Source: Haloplasma contractile (GTDB lineage Bacteria; Bacillota_I; Bacilli_A; Haloplasmatales; Haloplasmataceae). Taken from it: DNA of 53,718 nt. Positions 1 through 8,281 of the stretch are shown here, one piece after another. Made by a program: the position numbers and the translations under genes. Below the pieces are notes generated by a model that worked only from the letters and a program-made list of their open reading frames with translations, searched no databases and was not told the DNA's origin. The stretch's first letter is position 1, and each line of letters begins with the position of its first letter. Location: NCBI GenBank assembly GCA_016841945.1, contig JAENYC010000003.1, positions 88,247-141,964 of the forward strand, read 5' to 3'.

Positions 1-692
1 ATATTAGCACCAACTATTTCACAGAGATTTGCAATGTCATTGATAAATGATATTTTTAACGCTAAAAAGTCATTTGATGCATATTTTACCATTTCAGCAC
101 TTCTTCTATTCATTGAAAGAATGACTTGTTGAAAAGGTTCATATAGGGCTCGTAATTTCATCTCAGCAAGTTCTGTTTCTACTCCTAATATGATTCTTTT
201 TCCATTTATAGTATCATTTAATGCTGTTCCTTGCGCTAAAAACTCAGGATTTGATACTACCTCTATGTTTACAGGGCGTTTTAAATGATTTTTAATATAA
301 GCATCTACTTTATCAGTGGTTCCTATCGGAACAGTAGACTTGACTACCACAATACAATCCTTATTCACATTTTCTGCAATGTCTTTAGCGACTTGATATA
401 CATAATCAAGATTGGCAGAACCATCGCTTCTTTCTGGTGTACCAACAGTGATAAAAGTAATATCAGAACATTGATAAGCCTCTTTATAGTTTGTGGTAAA
501 GTTTAATCGTTTATTTAGATTTTTTTTAATGAGAGAAGCCAATCCCTCTTCATAAATAGGACAGAACCCATTTTTTAATCGTTTAATCTTGTCTACATCA
601 ATATCAACACAGATGACATCATGCAAAAAATTAGCCAAACAAGCACCCGTTACTAATCCAACATATCCAACACCAGCAATCGCAATTTTCAT
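1..692 (-). CDS. ugd: UDP-glucose/GDP-mannose dehydrogenase family protein, N-terminal part (runs off the window)
   Basis: NAD-dependent oxidation of a nucleotide sugar, most likely UDP-glucose to UDP-glucuronate, in the cytoplasm for surface polysaccharide synthesis. About 230 residues are visible, beginning MKIAIAGVGYVGLVTGACLA, the classic Rossmann GxGYVGL start of this family. Further on are ITVGTPERSDGSANL, KSTVPIGTTDK and SNPEFLAQGTA, all family signatures. The catalytic Cys region lies beyond the left edge, so UDP-glucose specificity is inferred, not seen. The start ATG overlaps the rmlB stop as ATGA, so it is the last visible gene of the rml operon. A UDP-ManNAc dehydrogenase is the main alternative. 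Confidence 0.9.
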   Translation of the reverse strand, partial: MKIAIAGVGYVGLVTGACLANFLHDVICVDIDVDKIKRLKNGFCPIYEEGLASLIKKNLNKRLNFTTNYKEAYQCSDITFITVGTPERSDGSANLDYVYQVAKDIAENVNKDCIVVVKSTVPIGTTDKVDAYIKNHLKRPVNIEVVSNPEFLAQGTALNDTINGKRIILGVETELAEMKLRALYEPFQQVILSMNRRSAEMVKYASNDFLALKISFINDIANLCEIVGAN

Positions 693-1639
693 TTCATTAA
701 TCCCCTATACCAAGCAATGGTTTCTTTCATCCCTCTATCAAAAGATATCTTTTTTTGCCATCCTAGTTGCTCAAGTTTTGTGGTATTTAGTGCATAACGC
801 AAATCATGTCCTGGTCTATCTTTTACAAAGGTAATGAGGGATTCACTTTTATTTAATTCAGAAAGAATCATCTTTACCATTTCTAGATTACTTTTTTCTT
901 CTTGAGCGCCAATATTATAAATCTCCCCTTCTTTTCCCTGATGAAGAATTATATCAATGGCACGGCAATGATCATTAACATGTATCCAATCACGACTATT
1001 TTCACCATTTCCGTATAAAGGTAAGGACTGATGATTTAATGCCCGTTTAATCATAAAAGGGATTAATTTCTCAGGATATTGATAAGGACCGTAATTATTT
1101 GATGACCGACTGATAGTAATCGGTAATTGATATGTACGAAAATAGGCCATACATAATAAATCAGCACTTGCTTTACTCGCAGAATACGGACTTGATGGTT
1201 GTAGAGGTGATGATTCACTAAAGGTTAGTTCATGATCAAGTGGTAAATCACCATAGACTTCATCTGTTGAAATTTGATGGAATCGGTCTACTTTATATGT
1301 TCTTACAGCATCTAATAACACACTTGTCCCTAATACATTGGTATGAACAAACTGACTTGGATGATGTATCGAGCGATCAACATGGGTTTCAGCTGCAAAA
1401 TTTATCACACGATCAAATCTTTCATTGTTAAACAATTGATTGATTAAAAAACGATTGGTAATATCTCCCCTTATAAAAGAGAAGTTTTTATTCTTCATAT
1501 AAGATTTAATGCGTTCGATATTTCCTGCATAAGTAAGTGCATCTAAACAAACAATCCGATATGAAGGATAATGTTTAAACATATAATCAATAAAATTAAC
1601 ACCAATAAAACCAGCGCCACCAGTAATGAACAATTTCAT
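689..1639 (-). CDS. rmlB: dTDP-glucose 4,6-dehydratase
   Basis: Second step of dTDP-L-rhamnose synthesis: dTDP-glucose to dTDP-4-keto-6-deoxyglucose, NAD-dependent, cytoplasmic. The 316-residue extended SDR protein starts with the Rossmann motif TGGAGFIG (about residues 6-13). It carries the catalytic region STDEVYGDL (about 124-132), where Thr-Asp-Glu is the dehydratase signature, and the YSASK catalytic Tyr/Lys motif. RSSNNYGPYQYPEKLIP and RDWIHVNDH are also typical of RmlB. Length is slightly below the usual 330-360. Its ATG overlaps the rmlD stop by 4 bp and its stop overlaps the ugd start by 4 bp, which suggests translational coupling. Confidence 0.96.
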   Translation of the reverse strand: MKLFITGGAGFIGVNFIDYMFKHYPSYRIVCLDALTYAGNIERIKSYMKNKNFSFIRGDITNRFLINQLFNNERFDRVINFAAETHVDRSIHHPSQFVHTNVLGTSVLLDAVRTYKVDRFHQISTDEVYGDLPLDHELTFSESSPLQPSSPYSASKASADLLCMAYFRTYQLPITISRSSNNYGPYQYPEKLIPFMIKRALNHQSLPLYGNGENSRDWIHVNDHCRAIDIILHQGKEGEIYNIGAQEEKSNLEMVKMILSELNKSESLITFVKDRPGHDLRYALNTTKLEQLGWQKKISFDRGMKETIAWYRGLMK

Positions 1640-2484
1640 TCTATCTCCACCCTATTGTTTAAGTAATTTCTTAATGCCTCTTTCCAATGCGGTAAAAGAT
1701 TAAAACCTGCATTTGATAAAATATCTTTTGATAATCTCGAATTTTTTGGACGTTTAGCCATCGTTTTATAATCCTTTGACAAAATAGGTTCTACAATCAC
1801 CGATTTTTCACATTGTTTAAATATTTCACATGCAAAATCATACCAACTACAAAATCCTTCATTCGTCGCATGATAAATGCCAAAGTGATTTGATATTATC
1901 ATCTTACTGATTAATTCTCCTAAATCTTTGGTATAAGTTGGAGAACCAATTTGGTCACAAACCACTCTTATCTTCTTATTATTTCTTTCAAGCTTTAACA
2001 TGGTTTCAACAAAATTCATGCCATTCTCGCCAAATAACCTAGAAATTCTTATAATAAAAAAATGTTTCATATACCGTTTAACTTCACATTCACCTAAAAA
2101 TTTAGTATAACCATAATAATTGATTGGATTAGGTTTTGAGGTTGTCTCATAAGGACAATCGCCTTCTCCATCAAAAACATAATCAGTACTGATATAAACC
2201 ATTTTTGCCTTAATTTTTTGACAGGCTTTGGCAATATATTTAGTACCATTAACATTAACATCATAAGCCTCAATTTGATGTTCTTCTGCCTTATCAACCG
2301 CAGTATAGGCAGCAGTGTGTAAAACAATCTCTGGGTGATGAGACAAAATATAAGATTCTATTTTCTTTTCATTTGTGATATCCACTTCTTCTTTGTCAAT
2401 GCCGTATACCTCATGTTCTTTCACCAATAGATGATATAAACTTGATCCTAATTGACCCTTTACGCCTGTTATCAGTACTTTCAT
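1636..2484 (-). CDS. rmlD: dTDP-4-dehydrorhamnose reductase
   Basis: Last step of dTDP-L-rhamnose synthesis, NAD(P)H reduction of dTDP-4-keto-rhamnose. The 282-residue protein has the N-terminal GVKGQLGSSL nucleotide-binding loop, HTAAYTAVDKAE (about residues 56-67) and STDYVFDG, the signature that separates RmlD from other SDRs. The YYGYTKFLGE Tyr/Lys active-site motif and GIYHATNEGFCSWYDFA near the C-terminus complete the match. The start overlaps the rmlC stop (TTATGA), and the rmlC tail supplies the AAGGA-like ribosome site. It lies between rmlC and rmlB in a tightly packed operon. Confidence 0.96.
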   Translation of the reverse strand: MKVLITGVKGQLGSSLYHLLVKEHEVYGIDKEEVDITNEKKIESYILSHHPEIVLHTAAYTAVDKAEEHQIEAYDVNVNGTKYIAKACQKIKAKMVYISTDYVFDGEGDCPYETTSKPNPINYYGYTKFLGECEVKRYMKHFFIIRISRLFGENGMNFVETMLKLERNNKKIRVVCDQIGSPTYTKDLGELISKMIISNHFGIYHATNEGFCSWYDFACEIFKQCEKSVIVEPILSKDYKTMAKRPKNSRLSKDILSNAGFNLLPHWKEALRNYLNNRVEIE

Positions 2485-3008
2485 AAAATTATTTCCTTAA
2501 ACAAGGGTGCCTTTTTATCTTTTTCTGATAATATGAACTCACATTTAGGCCAATCGATATTTATTTCAGGGTCTAGGCAGTTAATGGTAACTTCATATTC
2601 TTTAGCGTAATAATTGTCCACTTTATATTGAACGACTACACAATCCGTTAAAGTAAGAAACGCATGTCCAAATCCCCTTGGAATATATAACTGTTTAAAA
2701 TTATCTTCACTTAATGTAACCATCACAACCTGTTTAAATGTTTTAGATTTTTTTCTTAAGTCTATTGCAACATCCAATATCCTGCCGCTTGTACAACGCA
2801 CCAGTTTTGTTTGGGCCATCGGAGGCTTTTGAAAATGAATTCCCCTCATTGTTCCTTTTTGAAGACTAAATGATTGATTATCTTGAATAAAGCCATGATT
2901 AAATAAAAGTTTCTTATGATAAGTTTCAATAAAATAGCCCCGTTCATCACGATGTAAAACAGGTGTAATCACGAACACTCCTTCGATATTTGTCTTTTCT
3001 ACCTTCAC
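2481..3008 (-). CDS. rmlC: dTDP-4-dehydrorhamnose 3,5-epimerase
   Basis: Epimerises dTDP-4-keto-6-deoxyglucose at C3 and C5. The 175-residue cupin fold matches the family length. Visible motifs are HRDERGYFIETY near the N-terminus, QDNQSFS, the catalytic-His segment MRGIHFQ, GRILDVAIDLR and YIPRGFGHAF. The start codon is GTG, chosen because AGGAGG lies at ideal spacing just upstream and no in-frame ATG is as good. It follows rmlA by 10 bp. Confidence 0.96.
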   Translation of the reverse strand: MKVEKTNIEGVFVITPVLHRDERGYFIETYHKKLLFNHGFIQDNQSFSLQKGTMRGIHFQKPPMAQTKLVRCTSGRILDVAIDLRKKSKTFKQVVMVTLSEDNFKQLYIPRGFGHAFLTLTDCVVVQYKVDNYYAKEYEVTINCLDPEINIDWPKCEFILSEKDKKAPLFKEIIL

Positions 3009-3018
3009 GATATCCCTC

Positions 3019-3900
3019 CTAATAATGTATCAATCCATCGGCAACTTTTTTTAAATAATTGCCATACTGATTATTTAATTTCTTTGATTGTTGTAATAAA
3101 CTATCCCGTGATATCCAGCCATTAATATAGGCTATTTCTTCAGGACATGATATTTTTAATCCTTGATGCTGTTCAATTAGCCGCACTAAATGAGCGGCTT
3201 CTATAAGGGACTCATGGGTACCTGCATCCATCCAAGTATAACCCCTCCCTAAAGTTTCAACCTCTAGATGATGTGCTTTAAGATACAATTGATTGATATC
3301 GGTAATTTCAAGCTCTCCTCGATTTGAAGGTTCAATCATTTTCGCATAATGGACAACCTCCTGATCATAAAAATAAAGGCCCGTTACCGCATATTGGCTC
3401 TTTGGTTCTTTAGGCTTTTCTTCAATTGAGATTGCTTTACCATGTTTGTCAAACTCAACCACACCAAACCGAGAAGCCTCTGAAACATAATATCCAAATA
3501 TCGTGGCAACCCCAACTTGTGCTTTAACAACTGCTTGTCTTAATTTCTTTCTTAATCCATTTCCATAAAAGATATTATCTCCTAATATCATACATACACA
3601 ACTATTTCCAATAAATGATTCTCCAATTAAAAAAGCCTGTGCTAATCCATCCGGTTGTTTTTGTGATTGATAATCAAGATGAATGCCAAACTTTGAACCA
3701 TCACCTAATAAACTTTTAAATCGAGGTAAATCATAGGGGGTTGATATGATTAAGATATCTCTTATACCAGCAAGCATTAATACCGATAAAGGATAGTAGA
3801 TCATCGGCTTATCATAAATGGGTAACAATTGTTTACTCGTGACTAATGTAAGGGGATAAAGACGACTTCCACATCCACCTGCTAAAACGATTCCTTTCAT
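3019..3900 (-). CDS. rmlA: glucose-1-phosphate thymidylyltransferase
   Basis: Makes dTDP-glucose from dTTP and glucose-1-phosphate, the first committed step of dTDP-rhamnose synthesis. The protein is about 293 residues and begins [18 protein letters not shown], the nucleotidyltransferase GGxGxRLxPLT motif, followed by [39 protein letters not shown] and DAGTHESL. The start is placed at this ATG because AAGGAG lies just upstream; a longer in-frame version starting 7 codons earlier would swallow that ribosome site. First gene of the rml operon. Confidence 0.96.
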   Translation of the reverse strand: MKGIVLAGGCGSRLYPLTLVTSKQLLPIYDKPMIYYPLSVLMLAGIRDILIISTPYDLPRFKSLLGDGSKFGIHLDYQSQKQPDGLAQAFLIGESFIGNSCVCMILGDNIFYGNGLRKKLRQAVVKAQVGVATIFGYYVSEASRFGVVEFDKHGKAISIEEKPKEPKSQYAVTGLYFYDQEVVHYAKMIEPSNRGELEITDINQLYLKAHHLEVETLGRGYTWMDAGTHESLIEAAHLVRLIEQHQGLKISCPEEIAYINGWISRDSLLQQSKKLNNQYGNYLKKVADGLIHY

Positions 3901-3952
3901 ACTGTTCTCCTTATATCTCACTTGTTTTATAGTAATATATATATTATTTTTC

Positions 3953-3964
3953 CTAACCGTTTAG
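3953..3964. promoter_or_regulatory. imperfect palindrome, LacI-family-like, upstream of rmlA
   Basis: CTAACCGTTTAG is a 12-bp sequence palindromic at 10 positions. It lies about 55 bp upstream of the rmlA start, between the terminator of the upstream O-antigen ligase-like gene and an AT-rich stretch able to act as -10. Its core resembles AANCGNTT operators of LacI-family repressors and the cre-like site at 21202. No regulator is identified; weak evidence. Confidence 0.25.
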
Positions 3965-3973
3965 AACTTTCCA

Positions 3974-4007
3974 TAAAAAAAAGTGTTGTTTTATATCACA
4001 ACACTTT
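3974..4007 (-). terminator. intrinsic terminator of the O-antigen ligase-like gene
   Basis: A 10-bp stem (3998-4007 with 3980-3989) and an 8-base loop are followed on the minus strand by a run of eight T. The stem begins inside the last codons of the upstream gene. It separates that gene from the rml operon. Confidence 0.85.
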
Positions 4008-5255
4008 CATTTTCAGTGAATCATCTTTATTGTAGTGTCTATATACCTCAACCACCCCCATTAGAAGGTAGAAATAAACGCCAAAAAAATATAAGTCAAA
4101 ACTTACATCTACAGATTGATGTAGGATACTACCAATTATTGAAAAACTCACACATCGGATGAATGGCGTATTTTTATCTAAGATGACAAACCATTGAATC
4201 ATCATCCAAAATAATATCACCAATCCTAAAATACCTAGGGTTGCCGCAATTTGTAGTACAAAATGATGATAATGCATGTACTGTTTTCCAATCTGTTCAA
4301 AAATCACATATTCACTTGATTTAATACCCTGACCAAACAACAAATGTGATTTAAAACTGTTCCATCCAATGAGATAGAGTTTATCCCGATTCCTACTATT
4401 AATAAACAGATTGAAAATTGTATTTAATTTATATTTCACTAACAATACACTACTGCTTAGCAATAATAAAACACAATACCGCCATACCCATTTCTTTCTA
4501 ACAAAGTAAAAAATAAATAGATTAATGGAAATAAATACTCCTAGATAAGCACCTCGGGATAAGGTTAATAACAGACCGATAAAGTTGAAAAAATCTAAGA
4601 AACTATACCATGCAGATTTATACTTTGTATACTTATACATGGCCAGTGGAATTAAGAAAACATAAATAGTTGCGATAATATTAGACATCCCCCAACCAAG
4701 ATGCAGAAGATTTTTGTTTTCAATCATGTTTATTGGACCCACTCGGATATAAAAATAAATAATTTCTAATGTCAAGGTTAAAAGAATATAACTTGCGATT
4801 TTAGACACGGTTTGAAAGGATACATTAGTCTTTAATCGATTCGTGATAATAAAATAAACAAGATAGCCTTCTAATACCGCAAATAAACCATCAATACCAT
4901 AGGTAAGGACAGGTGTCCATATAAGTGATAAAGTACTGTAGATAGAAAAAATAATAAGTGGCAACAAAAGGTGTCCTACAATACATTTTTTTTCTTTAAC
5001 TACAAAATAAAGTGTATATATAAAAAGGATGAGAATAAGAACATAATCAACAAGGACTTGACTATTAAGGGTTCTATTACACATCACTGAAAATAATATG
5101 ACAACCACATAATATTGAATGGGTTTTTTTAAATAATATAATCCACAAAATATTAGTAAATATATTGATAAAAGCATTAAAACATAAGGTTTAAATACGA
5201 ATAAAACAAATGTTAATATAGATATAAATAATAAGTTATATTCAAATTGTTTCAT
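3996..5255 (-). CDS. O-antigen ligase / Wzy-like polysaccharide membrane protein
   Basis: A 419-residue multi-spanning membrane protein with about 10-12 hydrophobic helices. The segment LLLTLSRGAYLGVFI (about residue 230) matches the short LSRG signature of the Wzy_C/O-antigen ligase superfamily. A large hydrophilic loop near residues 290-330 contains GQGIKSSEY and HYHHFVLQIAATLG, again typical (H near the loop end). Such proteins polymerise or ligate undecaprenyl-linked glycans at the outer face of the membrane. It lies just upstream of the rml genes on the same strand but ends in its own terminator. Family membership is good; whether it is polymerase or ligase cannot be told. Confidence 0.8.
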   Translation of the reverse strand: MKQFEYNLLFISILTFVLFVFKPYVLMLLSIYLLIFCGLYYLKKPIQYYVVVILFSVMCNRTLNSQVLVDYVLILILFIYTLYFVVKEKKCIVGHLLLPLIIFSIYSTLSLIWTPVLTYGIDGLFAVLEGYLVYFIITNRLKTNVSFQTVSKIASYILLTLTLEIIYFYIRVGPINMIENKNLLHLGWGMSNIIATIYVFLIPLAMYKYTKYKSAWYSFLDFFNFIGLLLTLSRGAYLGVFISINLFIFYFVRKKWVWRYCVLLLLSSSVLLVKYKLNTIFNLFINSRNRDKLYLIGWNSFKSHLLFGQGIKSSEYVIFEQIGKQYMHYHHFVLQIAATLGILGLVILFWMMIQWFVILDKNTPFIRCVSFSIIGSILHQSVDVSFDLYFFGVYFYLLMGVVEVYRHYNKDDSLKMKVL

Positions 5256-5346
5256 ATCTTATCCCTTTTTTCTTATATTTTGGCATATTTTACCAAATAT
5301 ATACTTCTACCTTTATAAAATGAATGCGTTCTTTTTTTATTTTATA

Positions 5347-5375
5347 TTGCCTTTTAACCTTTTATTGAGTATTAT
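5347..5375 (+). promoter_or_regulatory. predicted sigma-A promoter of the ANTAR gene
   Basis: TTGCCT (5347-5352), 17-bp spacer, TATTAT (5370-5375), 32 bp before the ANTAR start codon. Confidence 0.55.
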
Positions 5376-5407
5376 ATAAAGAAAGTAACACAAATAGAGG
5401 GTATCAT

Positions 5408-5968
5408 ATGGATAATGTATTGGTGTTAAGTACAAATCAGCTTTTTAATAAAAAAATGAAACGTATCCTTACAGTTAACGCTATGTTTCATTCAAATAGT
5501 GTCAATCTAAATATCTTAAACCGATTGATTAATCAGAAAAAACCAAAGGTATTAATTGTACACCATAGCGTTAACTGTATGAATATAACTAAGCTATTTA
5601 ATTACTTAGTGGTAAATAAAATTATTCCTATTATATATATTAATAACACCATCAACTATGGTCAATTTTATCAAGTTTTAAATGATCCTTTTTTCATCAA
5701 TATAGAAGAAACTAAAATGGAGACACCTTTACCCATTATCATCAATTATTTTATACAAACTAAAAAAGAAATCATTAAATTATATCAACAAGTAGATAGG
5801 TTAGAATCAAAACTAAAAGATAAGGAAACAATTCATCAAGCCAAATATAAGCTAATGGAAAGAAAAAAAATGACTGAGGATGAAGCACATCAATATATTG
5901 TCAAAGAAGCAATGAATAAAAGAGTGAGTAAAAAACAAATTGCATTAGAAATATTAAAAAATAATTGA
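5408..5968 (+). CDS. ANTAR-domain RNA-binding antiterminator with degenerate receiver domain
   Basis: A 186-residue protein. Residues about 1-115 have the length and alternating beta/alpha pattern of a response-regulator receiver, but the strand expected to carry the phosphoacceptor Asp reads VLIVHHSV, so no Asp is present there. A coiled-coil stretch (about 118-150) leads into a C-terminal ANTAR domain (about 140-184). This ends LMERKKMTEDEAHQYI...AMNKRVSKKQIALEIL, matching the three-helix ANTAR consensus. ANTAR proteins bind paired hexaloop hairpins in nascent RNA and prevent terminator formation. Just such a leader lies directly downstream in front of glnA, and the gene's TGA stop overlaps the -35 box of the glnA promoter. 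It is therefore the likely regulator of glnA; the signal it senses is unknown. Confidence 0.88.
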   Translation: MDNVLVLSTNQLFNKKMKRILTVNAMFHSNSVNLNILNRLINQKKPKVLIVHHSVNCMNITKLFNYLVVNKIIPIIYINNTINYGQFYQVLNDPFFINIEETKMETPLPIIINYFIQTKKEIIKLYQQVDRLESKLKDKETIHQAKYKLMERKKMTEDEAHQYIVKEAMNKRVSKKQIALEILKNN

Positions 5969-5993
5969 CAATTCTTACTATATCGCATATAAT
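5965..5993 (+). promoter_or_regulatory. consensus sigma-A promoter for glnA
   Basis: TTGACA (5965-5970), exactly 17 bp, TATAAT (5988-5993): a perfect consensus promoter. The -35 overlaps the stop codon of the ANTAR gene. The predicted start near 6000 puts the transcript's first bases directly at the ANTAR-type hairpin. Confidence 0.85.
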
Positions 5994-6002
5994 ACTCTAT
6001 AA

Positions 6003-6016
6003 AGACAAAGGTGTCT
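6003..6016 (+). promoter_or_regulatory. ANTAR target hairpin P1 in the glnA leader
   Basis: Stem AGAC/GTCT (6003-6006 with 6013-6016) closes the hexaloop AAAGGT, which has the A at position 1 and G at position 4 required in ANTAR recognition loops. It is about 20 nt upstream of a second hexaloop candidate, AAAGAT, at 6037-6042. Confidence 0.7.
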
Positions 6017-6034
6017 AAAAATATATAAAAAAAT

Positions 6035-6044
6035 ACAAAGATGT
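6035..6044 (+). promoter_or_regulatory. candidate ANTAR hairpin P2 overlapping the terminator stem
   Basis: AC/GT closes the hexaloop AAAGAT (A1, G4). The flanks (ACAAAGATGTC) nearly repeat the P1 loop and 3' arm (ACAAAGGTGTC), but only 2 bp of stem are clear, so this element is weaker than P1. The loop bases are the first bases of the terminator's 5' arm, so P2 and the terminator are mutually exclusive. Confidence 0.5.
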
Positions 6045-6084
6045 CAAATGCACATAATGTGTGCATGGTTTGACATCTTTTTTT
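6037..6084 (+). terminator. glnA leader attenuator (intrinsic terminator)
   Basis: A perfect 12-bp outer stem (6037-6048 with 6069-6080) and a 6-bp inner stem (6049-6054 with 6060-6065), separated by a 3-base bulge, lead into seven T (6078-6084). It ends just before the glnA ribosome site AAGGAGG. As it sits between promoter and gene it must act as an attenuator. Confidence 0.9.
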
Positions 6085-6100
6085 ATTTAAGGAGGAAAAA

Positions 6101-7435
6101 ATGTATACAAAAGATGAAATTTTAAAAATGGCCCAAGATGAAAATGTGAAATATATTCGCCTATGTTTTACTGATATCAATGGTGTCATCAAGAATGTGG
6201 AAATACCTGTACGGGAGTTAGAAAATGCTTTAGATGGAAAGATTATGTTTGATGGGTCTTCTATTGAAGGATTTGTGAGAATTCAAGAAGCAGATATGTT
6301 TTTAATTCCAGATTATAATACGTGGTTAATTCATCACTGGGAAGAAAATGCCTATGGAAAAGTTGCAAGGCTAATCTGTGATATTCATAATTCAGATGGT
6401 ACCCCTTTTTCTGGTGATCCACGACTTAATTTAAAGCGCATCACAAATCGAATGGAAGCACTTGGTTTTTCAACATTTAATATTGGGGTAGAACCAGAAT
6501 TTTTCTTATTTAAATTAAATAAGGATGGTCAACCTACTTTAGAATTTAATGATTTAGGTGGTTATTTTGATTTATCACCCATTGATGGAGCTGAGGATTG
6601 TCGTCGTGATATCGTGTTAGAGTTAGAAAAATTAGGTTTTAACATGGAAGCATCCCATCATGAAGTAGCACCTGGTCAACATGAAATTAACTTTATGTTT
6701 GCAAATGCGGTTGAGGCCTGTGATAACATTCAAACGTTTAAACTAGTGGTTAAAAATGTTGCCAAAAGACATGGTTTACATGCCACTTTTATGCCAAAAC
6801 CAATCGCAAAGATAAACGGTAGTGGCATGCATACCAATTGTTCACTTCAATATGAAAATGGTGAAAATGCCTTCTATGATGAAGAGGATGAAATGAAACT
6901 ATCTACTGTATGTCGAGAATGGATTGCTGGTATTATGAAACATGCAAGAGGATTTACCGCAATTACCAATCCACTGGTAAACTCATATAAACGTTTGGTT
7001 CCTGGTTATGAAGCCCCATGTTACATCTCTTGGTCGGATGCCAATCGTTCTGCGATGATACGTATTCCCGCCACAAGAGGCAGTAAAACGAGAACTGAAA
7101 TAAGAAGTGTCGACCCATCTAGTAATCCCTATCTTGCAATGGCTGTAATTCTAGCAGCAGGTCTTGATGGTATTAAAAATCATTTAGAAGTGGTTAAACC
7201 AACATATGCCAATTTATTTAATATGACAGATGAAGAAAGAGATACCTTAGGTATCTATCATCTACCAGAAAACTTATTTGAAGCCATTGAAGCATTAAAA
7301 AAAGATGAAGTAATAAAAGAAGCTTTAGGTAAGCACATTTTTGATAAATTTATTGCCGCTAAAAAATCGGAATGGGAAAATTATATAACTTATATCACCG
7401 ATTGGGAAATTAATCGTTATCTATCTATTCTATAA
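6101..7435 (+). CDS. glnA: type I glutamine synthetase (GSI-alpha)
   Basis: ATP-dependent synthesis of glutamine from glutamate and ammonia, cytoplasmic dodecamer. The 444-residue length equals the Gram-positive GSI-alpha form. Visible signatures are FDGSSIEGF near residue 50, the metal/substrate segment [22 protein letters not shown], the ATP-binding [31 protein letters not shown] and [14 protein letters not shown]. The adenylylation loop of the beta form is not seen, so control should be by feedback and transcription. AAGGAGG precedes the ATG at good spacing. Expression is predicted to depend on ANTAR antitermination in the 130-bp leader. Confidence 0.97.
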   Translation: MYTKDEILKMAQDENVKYIRLCFTDINGVIKNVEIPVRELENALDGKIMFDGSSIEGFVRIQEADMFLIPDYNTWLIHHWEENAYGKVARLICDIHNSDGTPFSGDPRLNLKRITNRMEALGFSTFNIGVEPEFFLFKLNKDGQPTLEFNDLGGYFDLSPIDGAEDCRRDIVLELEKLGFNMEASHHEVAPGQHEINFMFANAVEACDNIQTFKLVVKNVAKRHGLHATFMPKPIAKINGSGMHTNCSLQYENGENAFYDEEDEMKLSTVCREWIAGIMKHARGFTAITNPLVNSYKRLVPGYEAPCYISWSDANRSAMIRIPATRGSKTRTEIRSVDPSSNPYLAMAVILAAGLDGIKNHLEVVKPTYANLFNMTDEERDTLGIYHLPENLFEAIEALKKDEVIKEALGKHIFDKFIAAKKSEWENYITYITDWEINRYLSIL

Positions 7436-7447
7436 TAAATTAAATAG

Positions 7448-7486
7448 AAAAGACTTAAAATATTGAAAATTTTAAGTCTTTGATTT
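7448..7486. terminator. bidirectional terminator between convergent glnA and ywaF-like genes
   Basis: A 12-bp stem (7450-7461 with 7469-7480) with a 7-base loop; T-rich tracts follow on both strands, slightly interrupted. Confidence 0.75.
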
Positions 7487-7487
7487 A

Positions 7488-8276
7488 TTATTTCTTTTTC
7501 TTTTGTGTCATATAAATTGAATATTGACTAATTTCAACATCTTTTCTTTCTTTTTCTCTTTTAAATAAAAGTATGATACCATAAATTAATATAATCGAGA
7601 TTAGACCAATTAATTCAAACCATATGATATACCATGGCCATTCACCTAATAAGGACATTATACTTCCTTCTCTAGCAACATTTTCACCTATAGTTAAATA
7701 CATATATTGTGTTTTTAATAGTAAATTTATGAGAAAAATCAATATAATCCCCATCTGAATAATACTTATTGATTTTATCATTTCTTTAAAGGTTGGATAA
7801 TAATCATGTATGATTAAAAAGTATATGGGAATGATGATAAATAATCCATTACTGATCATGAATTGATAATATCTAAAAAATTGATAAGAATATCCCACCT
7901 GATTAGACATAATATTGATCATTCCACCTAATATACCTAACGTTAATGCGATTGAAAAAAATATTCTTTTTTTGGTTATAATCAATAGTAAACAAATGAT
8001 AGTTGTAAATGAATAAAATTGTAGTGGTAAATGATTAACATCTAAACCAATTGATGTCCATGTTAAAAAGTAATGGCTTAAAAACAATAATACTAGTATA
8101 ATACCAAACAATAATCTAACGATTTTATCCAAAGTTTTATTTTCAATTATTTTAATCTTATAAATGATAATTAAAATAATTAGTGTATAGACAATTGTTA
8201 GAGGAATCATCCATTCAAGAAATGATAAACTATAAAACATTTCATCATAATTAAAAAAATTTTTCAATCTTCTCAC
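7488..8276 (-). CDS. YwaF/TIGR02206-like integral membrane protein
   Basis: A 262-residue protein with about seven hydrophobic helices and a charged C-terminus (KREKERKD, later KKKK). DVNHLPLQFYS, RYYQFMISNGLFIIIPIY and LGEWPWYIIWFELIGL match the conserved pattern of the YwaF/TIGR02206 family of unknown function. The start is uncertain: the GTG used here lies very close to AAAGG, while a TTG three codons later has better spacing. It follows the c-di-GMP gene by 5 bp, so they are co-transcribed. No substrate or role can be assigned. Confidence 0.7.
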   Translation of the reverse strand: MRRLKNFFNYDEMFYSLSFLEWMIPLTIVYTLIILIIIYKIKIIENKTLDKIVRLLFGIILVLLFLSHYFLTWTSIGLDVNHLPLQFYSFTTIICLLLIITKKRIFFSIALTLGILGGMINIMSNQVGYSYQFFRYYQFMISNGLFIIIPIYFLIIHDYYPTFKEMIKSISIIQMGIILIFLINLLLKTQYMYLTIGENVAREGSIMSLLGEWPWYIIWFELIGLISIILIYGIILLFKREKERKDVEISQYSIYMTQKKKK

Positions 8277-8281
8277 CCTTT

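Noticed and set aside
1240-1431. Plus-strand open frames inside rmlB and many other genes
   Set aside because: They lie antisense to strongly supported genes, lack ribosome sites and show no recognisable protein; they are frame shadows.
3925-3945. CACTTGT sequence upstream of rmlA as another NagR-type site
   Set aside because: Only one half-site arm is present, without the TnTAnAC core or a second arm.
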